Positions 51,578 to 60,938 of a DNA stretch of 64,000 nt are shown here, in pieces. The DNA is taken from assembly GCA_030950395.1 (NCBI GenBank), contig JAUZRP010000043.1, positions 1 to 64,000 of the forward strand. The letters run 5' to 3'. The position numbers and the translations under genes are program-made. The notes under the pieces are model-generated. The model saw nothing but the letters and a program-made list of their open reading frames with translations, had not been told where the DNA came from and made no database searches. The DNA is from Desulfonauticus sp. (GTDB lineage Bacteria > Desulfobacterota > Desulfovibrionia > Desulfovibrionales > Desulfonatronovibrionaceae). Numbering within the stretch: the first letter of the stretch is position 1; every line of letters starts with the position of its first letter.

Positions 51578-52255
51578 TTATTCTACTTTTATTTTATAAC
51601 CCATTCCGCGCATTGTTTCTATAGCCTCAGCATAAGGCCCCATTTTTTTTCTAAGTCGCCTTATATGGGCATCTACTGTCCTAGCATAACCTTCAAAATC
51701 ATACCCCCAAACCCTGCTCAGCAATTGCTCTCTAGACAAAACCTTTCCCTTGGCATCTATTAACTCACTCAACAATTTAAATTCTGTAGAAGTCAATTTT
51801 ACTTCTGCCCCATCTACACTAAAAAACATCTTTTCTTTATCTAAAGTCAGACCTTTATATTTCCAAATAGGACTTGGTAGTGGTTCTTGTTTGCGTCTAA
51901 GAATAACTTTTACCCGCAAAATAAGCTCTCTGATACTAAAAGGCTTCACCACATAGTCATCTGCTCCAAGCTCAAACCCCACAATACGATCTACTTCTTC
52001 TCCTCTAGCTGTTAACATTAAAATAGGAATGTGGAACGTATCAGGATTTTTTTTAACTGCCTTACACACTTCCAGACCATCTAACCCAGGAAGCATCAGG
52101 TCCAAAAGAATCAAATCTGGCTTAAACTCTTCCACCCTTTTTAAGGCTTCTAAGCCATCTGTACATAAATCTGTCTGAAAACCTGCTTGTTGCAAATTAA
52201 TATCTAGCAAATTTAAAATATCTAGCTCGTCTTCTACTATCAATATTTTATCCAT
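51578..52255 (-). CDS. phoB: Response regulator PhoB-like (REC + winged helix)
   Basis: ILIVEDELDILNLL, DLILLDLMLPGLDGLEVC, C-terminal YEGYARTVDAHIRRLRKKMG-type DNA-binding domain. Confidence 0.93.
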   Translation of the reverse strand: MDKILIVEDELDILNLLDINLQQAGFQTDLCTDGLEALKRVEEFKPDLILLDLMLPGLDGLEVCKAVKKNPDTFHIPILMLTARGEEVDRIVGFELGADDYVVKPFSIRELILRVKVILRRKQEPLPSPIWKYKGLTLDKEKMFFSVDGAEVKLTSTEFKLLSELIDAKGKVLSREQLLSRVWGYDFEGYARTVDAHIRRLRKKMGPYAEAIETMRGMGYKIKVE

Positions 52256-52280
52256 GCTATTTATCCTTAATAACTTATTC

Positions 52281-53129
52281 TTAACGTTTTTTTTGCATTC
52301 TAGCTCTTAAATAAATAGCAATAAAATTCATACTAAAAATTAAAGCTATTAAAACCAAAGCTGTGCCATACTGCAGAGGCCTAGTTTTATCAATTTCTGT
52401 TCCAGCAGTAGCCAACACGTAAATGTGATAAGGCAAAGCCATAACAGGATCAAAAATAGAACTTATCATTTTGGGAGTAAAAAATACAGCTGCAGAATAC
52501 ATTATGGCTGCAGTTTCTCCTGCTGCCCTACTCAAACTTAAAATTGCTCCTGTCAAAATACCAGGCAAAGCAGCAGGCAAAACTACTTTATAGATAGTTT
52601 GCCACTTCGTTGCTCCAAGCCCCAGGGAGGCTTCTCTATACGTATTAGGAACTGAACGCAAAGCCTCTTCTGTAGAGCTAATAACTACAGGCAAAGTTAA
52701 AAATCCTAAAGTAAACATACCTGTTAACAAACTAACCTTAAAATGAAGAGATATAGCAAAAAAGGCCAAACCAAACAAGCCAAACACAATAGAAGGCACT
52801 CCAGCTAAATTATTAATTCCTATTCTAATGATACGCACAGCAAGTCCTGGCTTTGCGTATTCATTCAAGTATATAGCAGAAGCCACACCCAAAGGTAAAG
52901 CAACAAGCATAGAGCCAAAACTCAACAAAAAGGTCCCCACAATACAGGGCATAATACCGCCTTCTGTCATCATGTTTCTAGGGGGTTGAGTTAAAAACTC
53001 CCAAGATATAGCACTAATACCATTTTTTACCAAAAAATATATAAGAATGGCCAAAGCTAAGGCATTTACTAAAGCTGCCATTCTAAACAGGCCAAAAGCT
53101 AGACTTTGAATTACCTTTCTTTTATCCAT
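52281..53129 (-). CDS. pstA: Phosphate ABC transporter permease PstA
   Basis: GVPSIVFGLFGLAFF, SLGLGATKWQTIYKVVLPAALPGILTG permease EAA loop. Confidence 0.97.
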   Translation of the reverse strand: MDKRKVIQSLAFGLFRMAALVNALALAILIYFLVKNGISAISWEFLTQPPRNMMTEGGIMPCIVGTFLLSFGSMLVALPLGVASAIYLNEYAKPGLAVRIIRIGINNLAGVPSIVFGLFGLAFFAISLHFKVSLLTGMFTLGFLTLPVVISSTEEALRSVPNTYREASLGLGATKWQTIYKVVLPAALPGILTGAILSLSRAAGETAAIMYSAAVFFTPKMISSIFDPVMALPYHIYVLATAGTEIDKTRPLQYGTALVLIALIFSMNFIAIYLRARMQKKR

Positions 53130-53219
53130 TGTTGCATCCTAACATATATCTTGCTAATTTTTATGTTTTTTTAACTCAGTAAAAAAATCCAACTAACTTC
53201 TGTCAAACTTGGATTTATA

Positions 53220-54110
53220 TTACAAAGTAGCAGCCCCTACTTGTCTATATTTATGAGAAATATGATCCGCAATCATATTAAAAGCCAAAGTAAACAAGAA
53301 TAAAACAATACCTATAGCAAAAAGCGCGTAGTAATGATTGCTATGAAAGGGTGCTTCTGCCATTTCTGCAGCGATACTGGCAGGCATAGGCCTGACTGGG
53401 TCAAAAATACTTTCAGGAATCATGGCCGCTCCACCTGCAACCATCAATACAACCATGGTTTCACCGATAGCTCTAGACATACCCAAAATAATAGAAGTGG
53501 AGATGCCGGACAAAGAAGCGGGAATAATAACTTTTACAATAGTTTGAAAATGAGTAGCACCTAGAGCCAAAGAGCCTTCTTTTAGCTCTCTAGGCACGCT
53601 AAAGATAGCATCCTCAGAAATACTGCAAATAGTTGGCACAGACATAAATGCCAACATTAAAGACGCATTAAATAAATTTAAACCAGAATCAAGATCAAGA
53701 TAGTTTTGTAAAAAAGGAGCAACTACAACCATGCCAAAAAAACCTATTACAACGGACGGCATACCAGCTAACAACTCTACAATAGGCTTAACAATATTTC
53801 TAAGGGCAGGACTGGCAATTTCTGCCAGATAGATTGCTGTCATAACCCCCAAAGGAACCGCTATCAGCGTGGACAAAGCTGTAACATAAATAGAACCCAC
53901 CAGCAAAGGAAAAATACCAAAAGCAGGAGGATCAGAAGTAGGATACCAATAACGACCAAACAAAAAGTCTTTTACAGACACTACCTCAAAAATAGGCAAC
54001 CCCTCTCTAAAGAGGTAAAACATAATTAAAAACAAAATTAAAATAGACACCAGAGCTATAACAAAAAATATCGACTTCACCAAAAAATCTTTTTGTTTTC
54101 TGCTCAACAT
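53220..54110 (-). CDS. pstC: Phosphate ABC transporter permease PstC
   Basis: GMPSVVIGFFGMVVVAPFL, SLALGATHFQTIVKVIIPASLSGIST. Confidence 0.97.
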   Translation of the reverse strand: MLSRKQKDFLVKSIFFVIALVSILILFLIMFYLFREGLPIFEVVSVKDFLFGRYWYPTSDPPAFGIFPLLVGSIYVTALSTLIAVPLGVMTAIYLAEIASPALRNIVKPIVELLAGMPSVVIGFFGMVVVAPFLQNYLDLDSGLNLFNASLMLAFMSVPTICSISEDAIFSVPRELKEGSLALGATHFQTIVKVIIPASLSGISTSIILGMSRAIGETMVVLMVAGGAAMIPESIFDPVRPMPASIAAEMAEAPFHSNHYYALFAIGIVLFLFTLAFNMIADHISHKYRQVGAATL

Positions 54111-54160
54111 AACTTTATCTCTATTTTTTATTTTATAGTATAGTTTAAGTGGTTAATTAT

Positions 54161-54199
54161 AAAAAAAAGCAAGGACCAGGCACAAACCCAGTCCTCGCT
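54161..54199 (-). terminator. Terminator/attenuator after pstS
   Basis: Minus strand agcgaggac-tgggtttgtgcctg-gtccttgctttttttt stem-loop and U-run. Confidence 0.8.
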
Positions 54200-54210
54200 T
54201 TCACTAGCCA

Positions 54211-55023
54211 TTAATACAAAGGAATGTAACCAACTTTTTTAACCAATTTTTGACCTTTGTGAGGATTCAAAACGTACTGTATAAACTTAGCCACATCACC
54301 CTTTGGCCAGCCATTAGTAAACATATACAAAGCTCTAGAAATAGGATAGGTACCATCCAAAGCAGTAGCAGGAGTTCCCAAAATGCCATTTACCTTTAAC
54401 TGTTTAAGATGCTTGTTCAAGTAACCCAATCCAATATAACCAATAGCATATTTGTTGTGAGCTACAGCCTGAGCAACAGCACCATTAGAAGCCTGCAATT
54501 GAGCACCAGGATATACTCTAGCTTCTTTTAATACTTTCTTTTCCCATACTTCATAAGTACCAGAAGAAGTATCTCTAGAAATTACTACGATTTTACGATT
54601 AGGACCACCCAACTCTTTCCAGTTTCTGATTTTACCAGTATAAATAGCCCTTAGCTGAGCAATAGTTAGATTAGAAACCGGATTAGAAGGATGAACTACA
54701 GGAATAATGCAGTCATAAGCCACTGCAAAAGGCACAGGGTAACGACCATTGTTCACAGCTCTTTTTACTTCTTTGAGTTTGATGAAACGAGAAGCATCTG
54801 CAATGTCTGTAGTTCCATCAATAAGAGCTTTAATACCGTTACCAGAGCCACCACCAGAAATAGAAATGCTGATAGAAGGATATTCCTTCATAAACTGCTC
54901 AGCTACTTTCTGAGCAATAGGTAAAACAGTTGTGGATCCTTTAATAGTAATGGATCCAGCCCAAGCAGTTGCTCCTAACAAGAAGCAAGCTAACACAGCC
55001 AAGATAGTTGTTAATCTTTTCAT
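54211..55023 (-). CDS. pstS: Phosphate-binding periplasmic protein PstS
   Basis: Signal peptide; ITIKGSTTVLPIAQKVAEQFM, ISISGGGSGNGIKALIDGTTDIADASR, SRDTSSGTYEVWE. Confidence 0.96.
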   Translation of the reverse strand: MKRLTTILAVLACFLLGATAWAGSITIKGSTTVLPIAQKVAEQFMKEYPSISISISGGGSGNGIKALIDGTTDIADASRFIKLKEVKRAVNNGRYPVPFAVAYDCIIPVVHPSNPVSNLTIAQLRAIYTGKIRNWKELGGPNRKIVVISRDTSSGTYEVWEKKVLKEARVYPGAQLQASNGAVAQAVAHNKYAIGYIGLGYLNKHLKQLKVNGILGTPATALDGTYPISRALYMFTNGWPKGDVAKFIQYVLNPHKGQKLVKKVGYIPLY

Positions 55024-55074
55024 ACCCCAAAACCTCCTTAAAATGTTTTAAAGTCGAAAAGGAACATAAATACA

Positions 55075-55096
55075 TTTTATGACGGTTTTGTGACAA
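55075..55096 (-). promoter_or_regulatory. PHO box (PhoB-binding site) upstream of pstS
   Basis: Minus strand TTGTCACAAAA CCGTCATAAAA: two 11-bp direct repeats matching the PhoB consensus half-site (CTGTCAT + AT-rich), about 50 bp upstream of the pstS start. Confidence 0.85.
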
Positions 55097-55313
55097 AATT
55101 TTATTATTTAAACAACAAAAAACTCTTCTCTCCCTTTACTTCCAAACCAAATCCCTCTATAACTATAAAAAAATTTGAGTTTTTATCTTTCCTTACTCTT
55201 ATGTGTACAACAAAATACTTTTCTCCTTAGATAATTTAAGACCTTGCCAATTATTAAGATAGGGTAATATTTCCAAATCAAAAACAAGTTATTTAAAGAT
55301 TAGGAGGAACAAC

Positions 55314-55718
55314 ATGGATATCTTAAAAATTAACACCAAATCCAGAGAAGAACTTGTAAATGTGACAACTATGTTACAAGAAAAAATAAAAGCTAATGGC
55401 TGGGAGAACGGATTGTTGTTCGTCTATAGTCCTCATACCACAGCAGGGATGACTATAAACGAAGGGGCAGATCCTGACGTGGCCAGAGATATTCTCAACA
55501 CTTTAAAAAGAGTTATTCCCCCATCCCTGGACTATACCCATGTAGAAGGCAATTCAGACGCGCACATTAAGACCAGTCTAGTGGGATCTAGTGTTCAAGT
55601 TATAGTGGAAAATAGTCAGTTAAGGTTAGGAACCTGGCAAAAGATATTTTTGGCTGAATTTGATGGTCCACGCACCCGAACGATATGGTTAAATTTTTAT
55701 ACTTCTCCTGAAAACTAA
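55314..55718 (+). CDS. YjbQ / UPF0047 family protein
   Basis: GLLFVYSPHTTAGMTINEGADPDVARDIL, GNSDAHIKTSLVGSS, GTWQKIFLAEFDGPRTRTIWL. Confidence 0.95.
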   Translation: MDILKINTKSREELVNVTTMLQEKIKANGWENGLLFVYSPHTTAGMTINEGADPDVARDILNTLKRVIPPSLDYTHVEGNSDAHIKTSLVGSSVQVIVENSQLRLGTWQKIFLAEFDGPRTRTIWLNFYTSPEN

Positions 55719-55784
55719 ACAGGTTTAAAGATTGGTAATTTGTAATTGCTGAGAGGGTGCTGGGTGAGCTGGGATCTATGACCC

Positions 55785-55818
55785 GTGAATTGTGAACTGT
55801 AAACCGTTCACAATTCAC
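55785..55818. repeat. Inverted repeat GTGAATTGTGAAC - tgtaaacc - GTTCACAATTCAC in the convergent yjbQ/trmFO spacer
   Basis: 13-bp perfect arms read directly; part of the dispersed repeat family. Confidence 0.85.
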
Positions 55819-55890
55819 CCAGAGCCCCATGTCTTTGTCTATAGTCTATTATAATAACTAACCTAATCACGACTCAGTGAGGAGATAGGT

Positions 55891-57228
55891 TTACTGTATC
55901 TGTTCTAACCATTCCCTAAATTTTTGTTGGGCACGTTTAGAATAGGCTTGTTTTCTCTCTCGTTTTTTTAATTTCTTAACTAATGGTGGAAATAACCCAA
56001 AATGGATATTGGAAGGTTGAAAATTTTTTTGCTCTATTTGAAGGTAATGCAAAAGAGCGCCTAAGCTAGTTTCTGGCGGTGGAGGGAGGAATTTTTTTCT
56101 CTGAAGTTTATAGCTAACTATTATGCCTGCCATAAGCCCACAAGCTGCTGACTCTACATAACCTTCTACTCCTGTTATTTGTCCTGCTAGATGAATCTGG
56201 GGTTTAACCTTGAGAGAGAGGTCAGAATTTAATACCCTGGGAGCGTTGATAAAAGTGTTTCTATGGATACTGCCAAGGCGAAGGAATTCTGCCTGCTCTA
56301 ATCCAGGCAACATCCTAAAAATACGTTTTTGTTCCGGATAGGTAAGTTTGGTCTGAAAGCCTACCAGGTTAAAAGCTGTTTTTGCTTTATTTTCTGGTCT
56401 CAATTGAACAACTGCAAAAGGCTGTTTTTGGGTTTTAGGATCAACTAAACCCACGGGCTTTAGAGGACCAAAGGCAAGAGTCATTTCTCCCCTTTTGGCC
56501 ATTTCTTCAATAGGTAGGCACCCCTCAAAATGCAATTCCTTTTCAAACTCTTTGGGAATAACTTTTTGGGCATTTTTTAATTCGTTTACAAAATTTAAAT
56601 AATCTTCTCTGGTTAAAGGAATGTTTAAATAATCTTTTTTGCCCTCAGCATACCGAGAAGCCCAAAACATTTTGGACAAATCCAAAGAATCTGCACTCAC
56701 TATAGGGGCAATAGCATCGTAAAAATAGAGTTCACCCTGACTAAGATCCTTTAGTTCCTTAGCCAGACTACTACTAACTAAAGGGCCTGGTGCCAAAATA
56801 ATAGCAGAAAATTGCTCTAAAAGTTCATCTTGTAATGAGGTCAACTCATAACATTTTCTACTAATTAGAGGGTGTGTTTCTATTTTAGAAGTAATATAGC
56901 GAGCAAATAGCTTTCTATCTACGGCCAAAGCCTTGCCAGCAGGCACTCTGGTTTTGTCTGCAGCTTCCAAAACAAGACTACCTAAAAAGCGCATTTCCCA
57001 TTTCAAAAGGCCAACTCCTGTCAACAAATCCTCAGAACGCAAAGAATTGGAACAAACCAATTCAGCTAGGTCAGGTTCTCTGTGAGCAGGAGAAAATTTT
57101 TCTGGTTTCATGTCTATTAACACAACAGAAAAACCGCTTTGAGCAAGTCTCCAGGCAGCTTCAGACCCGGCCAACCCCCCTCCCACTACCAAAACTTTAG
57201 TTACATCTTGTCTATTTGGCTTATCCAC
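55891..57228 (-). CDS. trmFO: Methylenetetrahydrofolate-tRNA-(uracil-5-)-methyltransferase TrmFO
   Basis: VLVVGGGLAGSEAAWRLAQSG, ELVCSNSLRSED, QITGVEGYVESAACGLMAG. Confidence 0.97.
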   Translation of the reverse strand: MDKPNRQDVTKVLVVGGGLAGSEAAWRLAQSGFSVVLIDMKPEKFSPAHREPDLAELVCSNSLRSEDLLTGVGLLKWEMRFLGSLVLEAADKTRVPAGKALAVDRKLFARYITSKIETHPLISRKCYELTSLQDELLEQFSAIILAPGPLVSSSLAKELKDLSQGELYFYDAIAPIVSADSLDLSKMFWASRYAEGKKDYLNIPLTREDYLNFVNELKNAQKVIPKEFEKELHFEGCLPIEEMAKRGEMTLAFGPLKPVGLVDPKTQKQPFAVVQLRPENKAKTAFNLVGFQTKLTYPEQKRIFRMLPGLEQAEFLRLGSIHRNTFINAPRVLNSDLSLKVKPQIHLAGQITGVEGYVESAACGLMAGIIVSYKLQRKKFLPPPPETSLGALLHYLQIEQKNFQPSNIHFGLFPPLVKKLKKRERKQAYSKRAQQKFREWLEQIQ

Positions 57229-57299
57229 AGGACAACACCTTTTTTATCTATTTTGCCCAACATGCTCTTTGGACAGTAAATTCTGGTCGAGTACCCTTT

Positions 57300-57410
57300 A
57301 CTCCGAATAACAAATTACTGATTACCAATTACAAATTACCACACCATCACCGGCAGACACTCAGGTCTGCCCCTATAACCATTTTGTTCACGGTTTACAG
57401 CTCAACCATG
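57300..57410. repeat. Second copy (inverted orientation) of the composite dispersed repeat block
   Basis: attaccaattacaaattacc ... GGCAGAC-actcag-GTCTGCCCC ... cattttgttcacggtttacag. Confidence 0.75.
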
Positions 57411-57491
57411 GCCTAACGTCTTTCTCTGTTAATTAATACAAATAAATAAAACTATTTGACAATACAAGCAATTATTTTTCATTATTTAGAA

Positions 57492-58436
57492 ATGCTTAGC
57501 GTGCAAAACCTGAGAGTAAAATTTACTTCCCCAAAAGTAGAAGTATTACGTGGTGTTAACCTCCAGATACACGCTCAAAATCGCGTTGCCCTAGTAGGCG
57601 AATCTGGTTGTGGCAAAAGCTTACTGGCCCTATCTATTTTAGGATTGCTACCTGCTGGTGCTCAAATTACAGGTGGAAGTATCTATTTTTATCAAACAGA
57701 TTTAGCCCAATTATCCGAGCAAGAATACATTGGCCTACGCGGGAAACAAATTGGCCTCATCTTTCAAGACCCAATGACAGCCCTAAATCCTGTGTTTACA
57801 GCAGGAGAGCAAGTAGCTGAAGTCTTGCGTTATCATCTTAAATTAAGTTCATCCAAGGCAAAAAGGGAAGTGCTTAACTTATTTCAAAAAATTGGTTTTA
57901 GAGAGCCAAAGCGAATTTACCACTCTTACCCTCACGAATTAAGTGGGGGGATGAGACAAAGAGTGCTTATTGCTCTTGCTGTGTGTTGTAAACCTAAACT
58001 TTTAATTGCAGATGAACCCACTACTGCTTTGGACGTCACCACTCAAGCCCAGGTTATTAAGCTGCTTACCTCTATTCAGCAAGAGCAAAAAAGTGCTCTT
58101 TTATTTATTTCTCACGATCTGAGTTTAGTCTCTGGTTTTTGCACATACATTTACGTAATGTATTTAGGAGAAATTGTGGAACAAGGTGTGCTGGGCACGG
58201 TGCTAAATAATCCTCTCCATCCTTACACTCAAGGGCTAATAGCGTCTATCCCTCTAATAGATCAGGATAAAAACTTACGCCCCATTCCTGGATTTATTCC
58301 TCCTCTAGACGAACTACCTCTGGGTTGTGTATTTCATCCTCGCTGTGCCCAAAAAATACCCATATGTGAAAAACAAGTTCCACCTTATATAAAAAAATCT
58401 TCCAGCCAAAGTGTCCGATGCTGGCTTTACAATTAA
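57492..58436 (+). CDS. Oligo/dipeptide ABC transporter ATP-binding protein (DppD/OppD type)
   Basis: GESGCGKSLLALSILGLLP, LSGGMRQRVLIALAV, C-terminal CVFHPRCAQKIPICE; start set to MLSVQNLRVKF. Confidence 0.92.
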   Translation: MLSVQNLRVKFTSPKVEVLRGVNLQIHAQNRVALVGESGCGKSLLALSILGLLPAGAQITGGSIYFYQTDLAQLSEQEYIGLRGKQIGLIFQDPMTALNPVFTAGEQVAEVLRYHLKLSSSKAKREVLNLFQKIGFREPKRIYHSYPHELSGGMRQRVLIALAVCCKPKLLIADEPTTALDVTTQAQVIKLLTSIQQEQKSALLFISHDLSLVSGFCTYIYVMYLGEIVEQGVLGTVLNNPLHPYTQGLIASIPLIDQDKNLRPIPGFIPPLDELPLGCVFHPRCAQKIPICEKQVPPYIKKSSSQSVRCWLYN

Positions 58437-58443
58437 AAACAAC

Positions 58444-59367
58444 ATGTTAAAGCTAATTAAAATTAACAAAAGTTTTGAGCAAAAAAAAGGCCTAAATAAA
58501 CAAAAGATAAAGGTCTTAACTGACGTTTCTTTTGAGATAAAGCAAGGAGATGTGCTTGGTTTGGTGGGAGAATCTGGTAGTGGTAAAAGCACTCTAGGGA
58601 AAATAATCGTTGGGTTAGAGTCTCAAGATCAGGGCACTATTGTCTTTAGAGGTCAGGCGCTTAGCTCTCCCCGTAAAGCGCGACCTTTAGAGATGCAAAT
58701 GGTTTTTCAGGATCCACTGGCTTCGTTAAATCCAAGACATAAAATTCAAACCATCTTAGAAGAACCTCTAAAATTAAACACGAATTATAGCGAGTCTAAA
58801 AGAAAACAAATTGTAAAAAAATGGCTGGATATAGTAAAACTTCCCCAAGAAAGCCTAAATAGATATCCCCATCAATTTAGTGGCGGACAACGCCAACGTA
58901 TTGTACTTGCCAGAGCCTTTATTTTAGAACCTAAATTAGTGGTATTAGACGAACCTGTGTCTTCCTTAGATGTATCTATTCAAGCTCAATTATTAAAATT
59001 CCTCCAACACATTCAGCAGATTAAAAAGATGACTTATATTTTTATTTCTCACGATTTAGCAGTAGTAAAGTATCTGGCCAATAAAATTGCTATTATTTAC
59101 AAAGGACACATTGTAGAGCAAGGTCTGAGTTCTGAAATCTTCATTCACCCCAAACATCCGTATTCTCAAATGTTATTAGAAGCTGTTCCAAGGCTAGGAC
59201 GTCCAATCAAGACCTTTGGCTTTTCTCTGGATTCAAGTACACCCAAAGACTACCTGTGTCCTTTTGAAACGCATTGTAGGTACAGGGCCTACATATGTTC
59301 TCAAAAGCCACCACCCTGGCAAAAAATATCCCCAACTCACGGGTATGCCTGTCATAGGGGAGGTTAG
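58444..59367 (+). CDS. Oligo/dipeptide ABC transporter ATP-binding protein (DppF/OppF type)
   Basis: GESGSGKSTLGKIIVGLE, FSGGQRQRIVLARAFILEPKLVVLDEPVSSLDVSIQAQ. Confidence 0.92.
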   Translation: MLKLIKINKSFEQKKGLNKQKIKVLTDVSFEIKQGDVLGLVGESGSGKSTLGKIIVGLESQDQGTIVFRGQALSSPRKARPLEMQMVFQDPLASLNPRHKIQTILEEPLKLNTNYSESKRKQIVKKWLDIVKLPQESLNRYPHQFSGGQRQRIVLARAFILEPKLVVLDEPVSSLDVSIQAQLLKFLQHIQQIKKMTYIFISHDLAVVKYLANKIAIIYKGHIVEQGLSSEIFIHPKHPYSQMLLEAVPRLGRPIKTFGFSLDSSTPKDYLCPFETHCRYRAYICSQKPPPWQKISPTHGYACHRGG

Positions 59368-59432
59368 TTGATAGTGTATAGTTAAGTGAATAGGATAATA
59401 AATTGAAAATAAAAAAGGTTTTGGAGGAAAAA

Positions 59433-60824
59433 ATGACCGTTACAACTAGATTTGCCCCTAGCCCTACGGGTTATTTACACATTGGTGGAGCAAGAACTGC
59501 TTTGTTTAGTTGGTTATGGGCACGCAAAAACAAAGGTAAATTTGTTCTGCGTATAGAAGATACAGACGAACAGCGCTCTACGCCAGAAATGACGCAAGCA
59601 ATTTTAGACGCTATGGACTGGTTAGGTTTGGATTATGATCTTGGGCCTTACTTTCAAAGTCAGCGCAAAGAAATTTATCAAGAATATATTGAAAAATTGC
59701 TGGCTAGCGGTGCAGCCTATTATTGTGAGTGCACGCCTGAAGAAGTGGAAAAAATGCGAGAAGAGGCAAGGCAAAAAGGATTAAAACCCAAATACAACGG
59801 TAGGTGTAGAAATAAAAATCTTGGCCCCGGTCCAGGACGAGTGGTACGCCTAAAAGTACCTCTGACAGGGGAAACTTCTTTTGAGGATTTAGTAAAAGGA
59901 ACTATTAGCGTACGAAATGCAGAGCTAGACGACTTTATTTTACGCCGATCAGATGGCACTCCTACCTATAATCTGGCGGTGGTAGTAGATGACCTCACTA
60001 TGGGTATCACCCACATTATCAGGGGGGACGATCACGTCAACAACACCCCCAAACAAGTTTTAATTTATCAAGCCTTAAATGTTCCTTTACCTAAATTTGC
60101 CCACGTGCCTATGATCCTTGGGCCAGACAAGAAGAAATTATCCAAAAGGCACGGAGCTCTTTCTGTAATGATTTATAAAGAAATGGGTTTTTTGCCCGAA
60201 GCTCTGGTAAATTATCTGGTCAGATTAGGTTGGTCTTATGGAGATCAGGAGATATTCAGCAAAGAAGAATTAATTGAAAAGTTTTCCTTAGAAAATCTAA
60301 ATGCGTCAGCCAGTGTGTTTGATCTGGATAAATTGCTTTGGGTCAACAGTCATTATATAAAAAACAGCTCTGTAGAACAATTAGTGCCTCTGGTGAGTGA
60401 ATTTGTCCAAGAGCTGGGATATACCCCTGAAGCTGATTATCTGGCCAAAATTATTCCTTTGTATCAGCCCAGAGCCAAAACCCTAAAAGAAATGGCCGAG
60501 CAGATGCACTTTTTCTTCAAAACTACAGAAGAGTTGGATTATGACTTAAAGGCAGTAAAAAAATTCTTTACCCCAGAGGTTAAAGAACACCTACAGACAA
60601 TTTTAGGCCGTATGCAAGAAACTAAAGACTTCAGCCAAAAAGAATTGGAAAATCTTTTTGCAAAATACCTAGATGAAACAGGCATAAAATTTAAACTCAT
60701 TGCCCAACCCTTAAGAATTGCCATCACAGGTCAGACTTTTAGTCCAGGCTTATTTGAAACAATGGAAGTCTTGGGTAAAGAAAAAGTTATCAGTAGAATA
60801 CAAAGGGCCTTATCCCTGGAATAG
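59433..60824 (+). CDS. gltX: Glutamyl-tRNA synthetase
   Basis: TRFAPSPTGYLHIGGARTALF, KKLSKRHGA. Confidence 0.98.
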   Translation: MTVTTRFAPSPTGYLHIGGARTALFSWLWARKNKGKFVLRIEDTDEQRSTPEMTQAILDAMDWLGLDYDLGPYFQSQRKEIYQEYIEKLLASGAAYYCECTPEEVEKMREEARQKGLKPKYNGRCRNKNLGPGPGRVVRLKVPLTGETSFEDLVKGTISVRNAELDDFILRRSDGTPTYNLAVVVDDLTMGITHIIRGDDHVNNTPKQVLIYQALNVPLPKFAHVPMILGPDKKKLSKRHGALSVMIYKEMGFLPEALVNYLVRLGWSYGDQEIFSKEELIEKFSLENLNASASVFDLDKLLWVNSHYIKNSSVEQLVPLVSEFVQELGYTPEADYLAKIIPLYQPRAKTLKEMAEQMHFFFKTTEELDYDLKAVKKFFTPEVKEHLQTILGRMQETKDFSQKELENLFAKYLDETGIKFKLIAQPLRIAITGQTFSPGLFETMEVLGKEKVISRIQRALSLE

Positions 60825-60848
60825 AACGAAGGGTAGTATAGAGAGGAC

Positions 60849-60876
60849 GTAGGGGCAATTCAAAAATTGCCCCTAC
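60849..60876. repeat. Perfect palindromic dispersed repeat GTAGGGGCAATT-caaa-AATTGCCCCTAC
   Basis: 12-bp perfect arms in the gltX/queA spacer. Confidence 0.9.
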
Positions 60877-60938
60877 AAATTAAAATTTTTCGCTCGGTCC
60901 AAGTAGTGGATGCAGTAAAATTTAAGTTAAGGCGAATT

